A DNA stretch of 35,579 bases from Pirellulaceae bacterium (GTDB lineage: Bacteria > Planctomycetota > Planctomycetia > Pirellulales > Pirellulaceae): NCBI GenBank assembly GCA_024102795.1, contig JAGFJK010000172.1:1-35579 (forward strand), read 5' to 3'. Below, piece after piece: positions 24,159 to 30,856 of this stretch (positions within the stretch are counted from its first letter, which is position 1; every line of letters begins with the position of its first letter). The notes under the pieces are model-generated. The model saw only the letters and a list, made by a program, of their open reading frames with translations, was not told the origin of the DNA and made no database searches. The position numbers were made by a program, and so were the translations under genes.

Positions 24159-26513
24159 TCAGTCGGCCAGCCGAGTGAACATCGCGTGTCGTGGTCGGTG
24201 GCCGATCCGGCGCATCACGTCGCCCGCTGCGATCGCCTCGCTCAGTTCACCGAATACCATTTCGGCGGCCGCCAGGAAGCGATCCACATGCCGCGGCTCA
24301 TGAGCCAGCGTGGGGCTGAATCCGCTGGCGGCCAGGAATCCATGGTCCAGCATCCGCGTGGTCAGCAGCGTCATCAGCGCCAGAGCGTCCGGGTGGTCGA
24401 AGCCCAGCAGCACGGCTTCCGGCCGTCCGGCGACCGTCAGGGGAATCCGTGCGAGCTGGGCCAACGTCCGGAGGCCGTCCGCGCAGCGCGTTCCGATCCG
24501 GGCGATGTGCGCCGGCACGTCCAGGCGGCGGAGTTTCTCGATCGTGGCCACGGCGGCGGCTGGCCCGATGCCCTCGGTCCAGTAGGCGCTGGATATGAAC
24601 GAGCATTCGGCCGCCGACATCGTGTCCGCGTTGCCGATCACGGCGCTCATCGCATAGCCGTTGCTGATCGTCTTGGCGAACACGGCCAGGTCCGGCTCGA
24701 CGCCGTAATTCAGGTGGGCTCCGCCCAGGCACAACCGCCACCCGCAGGAAATCTCGTCGAAAATCAGCCGGGCTCCGGCCCGGCGGGTCCGCTCGCGCAC
24801 GCCTTCCAGAAAACCGGCCTCCGGCTCCGTGTGGCGCGTCGGCTCCATGATCACAGCCGCCAGTTCGTGGCCATGCCCCGCCAAGATGGCATCCAGTTCC
24901 TCCAGCCGATTGTAGCGGAACGGCAGGGCGGTGCCGCGCAGCGCGGCGGGAACGCCTGCGGGCTCCAAGCCGGGCAGCAGATGGCCGGCCAGCGAATCGG
25001 CCTCTGCCAGGTTGGCGGCCAGGTACCAGTCGTGCCAGCCGTGATAGCCGCAGATCGCGACCTTCTCGCGGCCCGTGGCTGCGCGCGCGATCCGCACGGC
25101 CATCGCCGCGGCTTCGCCGCCCGTGCGAGCGAAACGGGCTCGGGCCGCCCACGGATGAATCTCCAGCAGCAATTCGGCCAGCCGCACTTCGTCGTGCGTC
25201 TGCTGCGTACTCATCGAACCCAGGTGCACCCGCCGGATCACCGCCGCGTTGACATCCGGATCGGCAAACCCCAGCAAGCAGGCCAGGATCCCATTGGACG
25301 ACATATCGATGAATCGCCGCCCCGCGGTATCGACCACTTCGCAGCCGATCGCCTGCTCGTAGTAAGCCGGCCAATGGCCAGGAGCATACATCTCAGGTCG
25401 CTTGGACAGCAACTGCGTGCCGCCGGGGATCAGTCGCCGGGCGTGCGCGTACTGCTCTTGCACGCGCGCACCGCTGGGCGGCGGATCGATCCGCAGCAAC
25501 TGCCGCGCGTTCGTGCGGAAGATGCGTTCCACGTCGCCATCCCGCAGGCAGACGGTTCGGCAGGCCTGCCGCAGCGCCAGCAGCGACTCGAGACCCACAA
25601 CGCTCGCTCGTCCATGCGGCCAGTCGTCCCAGGCGACGTTGTGCTGGTACAGCCACACAAAACCGTCGCCGACGGAGACCGCCTTGCCGCGCAGCTCCGA
25701 TACCGGAAAGTCGCTGCCGTACATCAGCCGCGTGGTCCCGGTCGCCCGCAGGATCGCCTCGAAAGCCGCCGGTTCGCAAATCGCCGAGCTGTCGAAGTAG
25801 ACGTTGTCGATCCCTCGCAGCGCGCCGACCGCCTCCACGGTATGCGCCGCGTTGAATCCGCGCGCCGCGTGAGCCAACACCAGGTTCGCATGAGGCCAGG
25901 CGCGGCAGCGCTGCTGGATGTAAGCCAGGTTGCGCGGATCGCTCAGCGCCCCTGGCAACACCAGATGCAACGTGATCCACAGTCCGTGCTGGTGCGCCAG
26001 ATCCCAAGCCCACTCGGGCAGGTACTCGCCCGGTTCGGCCTGAAATGTGTCCTCGCGCCGAGCGAACAGGTGATACACCTTGAAGCCTGAAAACCGCTCC
26101 TCGGCCAGCGTCCCTTCGACCTCCGCCGGGTCGTCGTCCGGCCGAATCAGCATCAGTCCGCGACAACCCGGGTTCGCACGAACCTGCTCGGCGACAAACT
26201 GGTTCTCCGCCCGGCAGTCCACATCCCGCGTCGGAAAGCCGAAGTACAACCCTTCGGTCGTCGCCCGCTCGCCCATCCAGCGCCGCATGCTGGCGACCAT
26301 TGCCGAGTGGCCGACTTGGGGATCCGCGATCCGCTGGGCGTCGGCGCCGAGCAGGTGCCGCTGGTCGTACCAGTGAGCGTGTGCGTCAAAGGCGTCGGGC
26401 GGCACGAAATCCAGCAGCCGGCGATCGAACAGGTCGCGGTCGGCCGGATCAATCGACCACCGCGCCGGGTCCGTAAAGTCGCGCAACGTCGCCTCGGTCT
26501 TCTCAGCGGGCAT
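24159..26513 (-). CDS. Bifunctional amidohydrolase - class III aminotransferase fusion
   Basis: A 784-residue cytoplasmic protein made of two enzyme families. Residues about 35-343 form a TIM-barrel amidohydrolase of the amidohydrolase_2 type, with the metal ligands FDAHAHWY (His45, His47), His183 (ITLHLV), His215 (LAHAARGF) and Asp268 (YGSDFP). From about residue 352 there is a fold-type I class III PLP aminotransferase resembling glutamate-1-semialdehyde aminomutase: RRLIPGGTQLLSK entrance, TGGEAAAMAVRIARAATGR, GYHGWHDWY, DEISCGWR (Asp586) and the Schiff-base lysine Lys614 in FAKTISNGY. Both active sites look complete. The start is the ATG at 26513 with GGAG 6-7 nt upstream. An MFS gene follows after 62 nt. 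One reaction may feed the next; the substrates are unknown. Confidence 0.88.
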   Translation of the reverse strand: MPAEKTEATLRDFTDPARWSIDPADRDLFDRRLLDFVPPDAFDAHAHWYDQRHLLGADAQRIADPQVGHSAMVASMRRWMGERATTEGLYFGFPTRDVDCRAENQFVAEQVRANPGCRGLMLIRPDDDPAEVEGTLAEERFSGFKVYHLFARREDTFQAEPGEYLPEWAWDLAHQHGLWITLHLVLPGALSDPRNLAYIQQRCRAWPHANLVLAHAARGFNAAHTVEAVGALRGIDNVYFDSSAICEPAAFEAILRATGTTRLMYGSDFPVSELRGKAVSVGDGFVWLYQHNVAWDDWPHGRASVVGLESLLALRQACRTVCLRDGDVERIFRTNARQLLRIDPPPSGARVQEQYAHARRLIPGGTQLLSKRPEMYAPGHWPAYYEQAIGCEVVDTAGRRFIDMSSNGILACLLGFADPDVNAAVIRRVHLGSMSTQQTHDEVRLAELLLEIHPWAARARFARTGGEAAAMAVRIARAATGREKVAICGYHGWHDWYLAANLAEADSLAGHLLPGLEPAGVPAALRGTALPFRYNRLEELDAILAGHGHELAAVIMEPTRHTEPEAGFLEGVRERTRRAGARLIFDEISCGWRLCLGGAHLNYGVEPDLAVFAKTISNGYAMSAVIGNADTMSAAECSFISSAYWTEGIGPAAAVATIEKLRRLDVPAHIARIGTRCADGLRTLAQLARIPLTVAGRPEAVLLGFDHPDALALMTLLTTRMLDHGFLAASGFSPTLAHEPRHVDRFLAAAEMVFGELSEAIAAGDVMRRIGHRPRHAMFTRLAD

Positions 26514-26708
26514 CAATACTCCAGCATCCGTCGGGTCCAACCGCGTTCGGGAAGCTCATCCCGTGGAAAGCCTGGCAGGGTCAGTGGCGGTATTGTATGC
26601 CATAATCCGTTCGGCTGGCAGATTCCTGCTTGCAGCGCGCAGGTGCGATAAAATCCCGCATCGACCGCCAACACCTCGCCGGGCACCGGGCCCGAATCCC
26701 GGCACGCT

Positions 26709-27293
26709 TCAGTCTCCCTTGATTTCAACGCGACGGGGCTTGTAGTCGCCGACGTCCACTACTCGCCGGCCGTCGATCTTCTGAGTGCGAAACGCCTTGA
26801 TGTCGGACGCTGAATTGACGAAGGGGATCCTGGCGCCGGTCTTCCGCTGGACGATGGACACTTCGGCATAAGTAAGATACGGCTGTCCCCAATGATTCGA
26901 GTAGATCTCGACCTCGTACAACCCCTCCGCCAGCGCGATTTCCCCCGCCTCGACCCGCTGCCCATTCAAGCGGAAGTCCACTCCGGCGCCGGGCATCTCG
27001 ACCGTGTACGTTCCAGAGACGGGGATCCACAGACAGGCCGTGCCGATGTAATCGACTTCCTCGTACGAGAGGGTCCCCTGAAGAGTCCGCTGGATCTCGT
27101 CCGTCCACAGGTTGCGCCGAGGTGGTCGAAGATTGATAAACGGCTTCCGGTTGCCGCGAATCGCCCGGCCATAAACGCCCAGCACCGATTCATACCAGAC
27201 CTCGCCGGCCGCCTTCGCACGAGGCGGTTCCGCTCGCGATGGGCAGACGATGGCGGCCATCACAACGGCTGTCAACAGAATCGTTCGGCACAT
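26709..27293 (-). CDS. Small secreted protein with beta-sandwich (PA14-like) appearance
   Basis: A 194-residue exported protein. The ATG at 27293 has AAGGAG 7 nt upstream, and MCRTILLTAVVMAAIVCPSRA-E is a clear signal peptide, so the much longer upstream open frame is rejected. The mature part contains beta-strand-rich stretches: TACLWIPVSGTYTVEM, VDFRLNGQRVE, LAEGLYEVEIYSNHWG. The order 'membrane-like surface effect, ornament on a non-enzymatic sandwich, define an object with an inner value' is what PA14-type carbohydrate-binding modules show, but the match is by eye only. It lies 195 nt downstream-divergent from the DUF4058 gene and 195 nt before the fusion enzyme gene on the same strand. 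The role is unknown, possibly polysaccharide binding. Confidence 0.7.
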   Translation of the reverse strand: MCRTILLTAVVMAAIVCPSRAEPPRAKAAGEVWYESVLGVYGRAIRGNRKPFINLRPPRRNLWTDEIQRTLQGTLSYEEVDYIGTACLWIPVSGTYTVEMPGAGVDFRLNGQRVEAGEIALAEGLYEVEIYSNHWGQPYLTYAEVSIVQRKTGARIPFVNSASDIKAFRTQKIDGRRVVDVGDYKPRRVEIKGD

Positions 27294-27433
27294 CGATTGG
27301 CTCCTTTGGGAGTGGCTGTCCGCTGCCATCCACGACACTCGGCGGCGGAATGGCGATACGCGATGCGGCGTCCTGTATGGGAGACCTCGCGGAAGAGTTC
27401 GACGAGCGTTCCGCCGCCCGAGTTCCCAACCGG

Positions 27434-27463
27434 CTGAGATCCTCGGACCGGATCCGGTATAAT
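27434..27463 (+). promoter_or_regulatory. Sigma70-type promoter for the DUF4058 gene
   Basis: A perfect TATAAT at 27458-27463 follows CTGAGA (27434-27439, 4 of 6 matches) at 18 bp. Transcription would start near 27470, immediately before the GGAGGAG ribosome binding site (27474-27480) of the gene starting at 27489. The leader is thus very short. Confidence 0.55.
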
Positions 27464-27488
27464 GGGGATCGGCGGAGGAGTTGATACG

Positions 27489-28217
27489 ATGCCGATGCAT
27501 GACTGGAAGCTGGTGGATGCCGGGATTTTTCACGCCTTTCACCATCGATGGATTTCCGCGCTCAGTGACTATCTGAATGCGGGTTCGCTGCCGGCCGACT
27601 ATTACGCACTTCCAAAGCAGGTCGCAGCGGGCTTTGGTCCCGACGTGTTGACCTTGCAGGCCCCGCCACCGGTGGCGGCGACGATCGCGGGCACGGCAAC
27701 CCAGCCTCGCCCGAGGACGCGGTTCATGGCCGAAACGTCCGCCGAGTTCTATCGCCGCAAGAAGAGCTCGGTCGTTGTCCGACACGTCAGCGGCGACCGC
27801 ATGGTCGCGGTGGTCGAGATTGTCTCGCCTGGCAACAAGTCAACGCGGGACGGCTTTCGCGCGTTCGTCAATAAGGCCTGCGAACTGCTCGAGAATCGGA
27901 TTCATCTGCTGCTGATCGATCCATTCCCGCCGACCGCGCGCGATCCCGAAGGCATTCACGCCGCGATCTGGGGAGAGGTAACCGACCAGGCGTTTCAGCT
28001 TCCGGCGGACAAGCCCTTAACGCTTGTGGCCTACGAAACGGAGCTGGTTACCCGAGCCTACATTGAGCCGATAGCCATCGGGGATTTGCTGCCCGACATG
28101 CCGTTGTATCTGGAACCCGACCGCTACGTTTCACTGCCGCTCGAAGCTACCTACGCGACAGCTTTCGCGGCCATGCCCCTGCGCTGGCGCCAAGTGCTGG
28201 AGGTCGGCTTGGATTAG
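27489..28217 (+). CDS. DUF4058 family protein
   Basis: A 242-residue cytoplasmic protein that begins MPMHDWKLVDAGIFHAFHHRW, the characteristic entrance of DUF4058 proteins found in planctomycetes and cyanobacteria. VVEIVSPGNKSTRDGFRAF and LLLIDPFPPTARDP in the middle recall the E-x-K arrangement of PD-(D/E)XK-like folds, which is the usual structural comparison for this family; no activity is established. The ATG at 27489 has GGAGGAG 8 nt upstream and a good promoter in front. It is monocistronic: a palindromic repeat array begins 10 nt after the stop codon. Function unknown. Confidence 0.9.
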   Translation: MPMHDWKLVDAGIFHAFHHRWISALSDYLNAGSLPADYYALPKQVAAGFGPDVLTLQAPPPVAATIAGTATQPRPRTRFMAETSAEFYRRKKSSVVVRHVSGDRMVAVVEIVSPGNKSTRDGFRAFVNKACELLENRIHLLLIDPFPPTARDPEGIHAAIWGEVTDQAFQLPADKPLTLVAYETELVTRAYIEPIAIGDLLPDMPLYLEPDRYVSLPLEATYATAFAAMPLRWRQVLEVGLD

Positions 28218-28227
28218 TGGTCTGTGG

Positions 28228-28466
28228 GTGGAGCGATTGTCCTCAATCGCTCGTCCCTATTGGTGGAGCGATTGTCCTCAATCGCTCGTCCCTATTGGTG
28301 GAGCGATTGTCCCCAATCGCTCGTCCCTATTGGTGGAGCGATTGTCCCCAATCGCTCGTCCCTATTGGTGGAGCGATTGTCCCCAATCGCTCGTCCGGCG
28401 GACCGCCGGACCGCACCCACGGTGCCTTCGGCCCGGAAGATACGATTGAGGACAATCGGGCTACAC
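28228..28466 (+). repeat. REP/BIME cluster A: five 35-bp tandem GGAG hairpins ending in one GTAG hairpin
   Basis: GAGCGATTG...CAATCGCTC hairpins start at 28231, 28266, 28301, 28336 and 28371, exactly 35 bp apart, each preceded by GTG so that GGAG is at the 5' foot. Loops are TCCT in copies 1-2 and TCCC in copies 3-5. The last copy continues through a TCCGGCGG/CCGCCGGA hairpin to the opposite-facing end (CGATTG-AGGA-CAATCGGGCTAC). Read on the minus strand, that end is GTAG-CCCGATTG-TCCT-CAATCG. The complete element is 28368-28466 (99 bp). Its last bases provide the stop codon of the transposase gene. Confidence 0.9.
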
Positions 28467-29162
28467 TTGTTTCCGCTCCCAAAGCAGAAATTCACCAAAA
28501 GGTACTCGCGCCCTGGCAGGATTCTCTTTAATGTATTCTTGCAGGTAGCTGAACTGTTCCGGAGTTCGAATGACATGATCGAACGGTTCAGCCTGCCAAA
28601 ACGCACCGGACGAACCGAGTGCGCGATTGATCCGGCGCGCCGAGTATCTCATCCAGCTTTGACCAACGATCGACAAGCCGCCTTCAGTTCGGAATTGAAC
28701 CAGAACATGCACGTGGTTGGGCATGACAACAAAGCTATCGAGGTCATAGCTTGTGCCGTCGCCATGAAGGATCGCTTCGGCCACGATGCTTGCCAGTTCA
28801 TGGCGGCGTAACATGCACTCTCCGTGGCAGTCATCTAGAGCCCCATGGAACCGCCGGTCGACGAATCGGCGAAAGTCCTTGCGATCGGAAGCGTTTAACA
28901 ACTCCAGGAGGCGCTCGTGCCCAAGCGGCCTGGCGTCGAACGTCCATGTGGCGAGTTCGAGTGGCAGTTTCCGGTTTGCGAGCCACTCTTCCAGTTCACG
29001 TTGCATTCGCAGAATCACATCGCGAGGAAGAGAGTCCCCAGTTCGAAAAGTGACGAACATGGCCGCACCTACTTGAAACCAGTGCGGCAGATTGCGGAAG
29101 GAAATCTCGATTTCCGCGCTTCGATCCAAGGTGTGGAAGACCGGCCTTGTTTGTCCGTCCAT
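28461..29162 (-). CDS. REP-associated tyrosine transposase (RAYT, IS200/Y1 family)
   Basis: A 233-residue single-strand DNA transposase relative of TnpA from IS200/IS605. The HUH motif is VVMPNHVHVLV (His150, His152) and the likely catalytic tyrosine is Tyr210 in QEYIKENPARA, the typical RAYT ending. The N-terminal MFVTFRTGDSLP stretch is also characteristic. RAYTs are domesticated, usually single-copy, and act on REP palindromes bearing a GTAG-like tetranucleotide rather than mobilising their own gene. REP-like elements lie on both sides (28228-28466; 29201-29417). The ATG at 29162 has GGAG 8-9 nt upstream. The TAG stop codon lies within the GTGTAGCCC end of the adjacent element. Both HUH histidines and the tyrosine are present, so it may be active. 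Confidence 0.93.
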   Translation of the reverse strand: MDGQTRPVFHTLDRSAEIEISFRNLPHWFQVGAAMFVTFRTGDSLPRDVILRMQRELEEWLANRKLPLELATWTFDARPLGHERLLELLNASDRKDFRRFVDRRFHGALDDCHGECMLRRHELASIVAEAILHGDGTSYDLDSFVVMPNHVHVLVQFRTEGGLSIVGQSWMRYSARRINRALGSSGAFWQAEPFDHVIRTPEQFSYLQEYIKENPARARVPFGEFLLWERKQV

Positions 29163-29200
29163 GAAAAGTACTCCAGTATCTGGCAGTATAAACTAATGTC

Positions 29201-29322
29201 GGGCGATTGTCCCCAAACGCTCGTCTCTATTGGTGGAGCGATTGTCCTCAATCGCTCATCCGGCGGACCGCCGGACCGGGCCTTCGGCCCGGAAGACCCG
29301 ATTGAGGACAATCGGGCTACAC
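29201..29322 (+). repeat. REP/BIME cluster B: degenerate 35-bp unit plus one complete element
   Basis: A damaged unit (GGGCGATTG-TCCC-CAAACGCTC, from 29201) is followed exactly 35 bp later by a complete 90-bp element (29233-29322). In order this has GGAG-footed GAGCGATTG-TCCT-CAATCGCTC, TCCGGCGG-A-CCGCCGGA, CCGGGCC-TTC-GGCCCGG, and CCCGATTG-AGGA-CAATCGGG-CTAC. It lies about 40-160 bp upstream of the RAYT start. The same 35-bp period as in cluster A shows a common origin for both sides of the RAYT gene. Confidence 0.9.
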
Positions 29323-29327
29323 TGTGG

Positions 29328-29417
29328 GTGGAGCGATTGTCCTCAATCGCTCGTCCGGCGCAGCGCCGGACCGGGCCTTCGGCCCGGAAGACCCGATTGA
29401 GGACAATCGGGCTACAC
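29328..29417 (+). repeat. REP/BIME element C, complete 90-bp copy
   Basis: A second complete element, 5 bp after element B, same orientation and same length. It differs mainly in the second hairpin, where TCCGGCG-CA-GCGCCGGA replaces TCCGGCGG-A-CCGCCGGA. The change keeps the hairpin base-paired, a compensated substitution. It ends 11 bp before the stop codon of the minus-strand DUF1501 gene, so it could also act as that gene's 3' structure. Confidence 0.9.
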
Positions 29418-29428
29418 GGGGTGACAAG

Positions 29429-30850
29429 CTATGCCAGCACGTCACTGACGACGTTGCCGTACACGTCCGTCAAGCGGAAGTCGCGGCCCGCGTAGCGATA
29501 CGTCAACCGCTCGTGGTCCAGGCCCAGCAGATACAGAATGGTCGCGTGCAGGTCGTGCATGTGCACCGGGTTCTCGACCGGCAAGTAGCCGAAGGCGTCG
29601 GTCGAACCGTAGGTCAGTCCTCCCCGTACGCCGCCGCCGGCCAGCCACATGGTGAAGGCTTGCGGATGATGCCCTCGACCGTCGCCGTTCTCCACGGTCG
29701 GCGTGCGGCCGAATTCGGCCCCCCAGACGACGAGCGTGTCTTCCAGCAGGCCGCGGCGAGCGAGATCGTCCAGCAGTCCCGCGATCGGCCGATCGACCTT
29801 GGCCGCCTCGGCAATGTGCCCGTCCTTCACCTTCTGATGGTGATCCCAGGTGTAATCCGTGGAAACCTGGATGTAGCGCACGCCGCGCTCGGCCAGCCGG
29901 CGAGCGAGCAGGCACTGGCGGCCAAAGTTGTCGCTCGCTGGAGTACCGATCCCGTAGAGATCGAGCGTGGACTGCGTCTCGTCGTCCAGGTTCATCACCC
30001 GCGGCATCGTCGACTGCATGCGGAACGCCAGCTCGTAGCTGTCGATCAGGCCCTCGACGTTGCGGTCGACCACGGTCCGCCGCAGATGCTGCTGGTTGAG
30101 TGACTGGATCAGTTCCAACTGCCGGCGCTGCGTGGCGGGCGTCAGCCGCTGGTTGACCAGGTTGGCAACCTTGGCCTGGGCGATCGGGATTTCGGCCGAG
30201 CCGATCGCCGTACCCTGATGCACGGCCGGCAGGAACGCGCTGCCGTAATTCTGCACGCCACCATGGCCGCGCGGCGGTGAAATCGTGACGAAGGCGGGCA
30301 GGTCCTCGCTTTCGCATCCCAGCCCGTAGCTGATCCAGGCCCCGACACTCGGCCGCACCAGGTTGGCCTGGCCCGTGTGCAGCCGCAGCAGCGCCTCGCC
30401 GTGCGCCGTGCCCTCGGTGTGCAGCGAGCGTATCACGCACAGTCGGTCGGCGTGCCGAGCCAGTTGCGGGAACAGCTCGCTGATCCAGATCCCGCCCTGC
30501 CCATGCTGGTGGAAGCGGAAGGGCGATCCGAGCAGTTGACCGAGTTCTTTTTGCGGCAGGCCCACCGACTGGCCCGCCAGTGGCTGCCCGGACGCGGCGT
30601 TCAGTTCGGGTTTCGGATCGAACAGATCCACGTGGCTCGGACCGCCCCACATGAACAGGAAGATGACGCGCTTGGCTCGCGCTGGAAAATGCGGCGGCCT
30701 GGGGGCGAGCGGGCCGCTGGCCGCGGGGCGGTCCGCCAGGGCCCGCGAACCCGCCAGGGCCGCCAGCGCCAGTTGCCCGAAACCGCAAGCGCTGGTCCGC
30801 AGCATCTCGCGGCGCGACGTCGACTTCATGAACTGGTGGCACGGCATCAT
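29429..30850 (-). CDS. DUF1501 family protein, Tat-exported (partner of PSD1)
   Basis: A 473-residue DUF1501 protein, an alkaline-phosphatase/sulfatase-fold family greatly expanded in planctomycetes. The N-terminus has a twin-arginine signal (TSRREMLRTS followed by a hydrophobic, Ala-rich segment), so it is exported folded. VIFLFMWGGPSHVDLFDPKP is the family entrance, VVWGAEFGRTP the central motif, and GDGRGHHPQAFTMWLAGGGV with MHDLHATILYLLGLD follows near the end. The first ATG at 30850 is chosen because GGAG, in the last codons of the upstream gene, lies 9 nt before it. It starts 6 nt after the PSD1 stop codon, so the two form a tight operon. The substrate is unknown. Confidence 0.93.
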   Translation of the reverse strand: MMPCHQFMKSTSRREMLRTSACGFGQLALAALAGSRALADRPAASGPLAPRPPHFPARAKRVIFLFMWGGPSHVDLFDPKPELNAASGQPLAGQSVGLPQKELGQLLGSPFRFHQHGQGGIWISELFPQLARHADRLCVIRSLHTEGTAHGEALLRLHTGQANLVRPSVGAWISYGLGCESEDLPAFVTISPPRGHGGVQNYGSAFLPAVHQGTAIGSAEIPIAQAKVANLVNQRLTPATQRRQLELIQSLNQQHLRRTVVDRNVEGLIDSYELAFRMQSTMPRVMNLDDETQSTLDLYGIGTPASDNFGRQCLLARRLAERGVRYIQVSTDYTWDHHQKVKDGHIAEAAKVDRPIAGLLDDLARRGLLEDTLVVWGAEFGRTPTVENGDGRGHHPQAFTMWLAGGGVRGGLTYGSTDAFGYLPVENPVHMHDLHATILYLLGLDHERLTYRYAGRDFRLTDVYGNVVSDVLA

Positions 30851-30856
30851 CGGCAG

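Noticed and set aside
26585-26600. Minus-strand TACAAT before the fusion enzyme gene
   Set aside because: A possible -10 box about 80 bp upstream of the start, but no -35-like sequence at a proper distance, so not listed as a promoter.
27294-27785. N-terminal extension of the small secreted protein gene
   Set aside because: The internal ATG at 27293 has a strong AAGGAG and starts a clean signal peptide; the extension runs antisense into the DUF4058 gene.
28228-28402. CRISPR-like regular repeats
   Set aside because: The 35-bp units are directly adjacent with no unique spacers, the unit itself is almost entirely repeat, and no cas gene is present. They are tandem REP hairpins.
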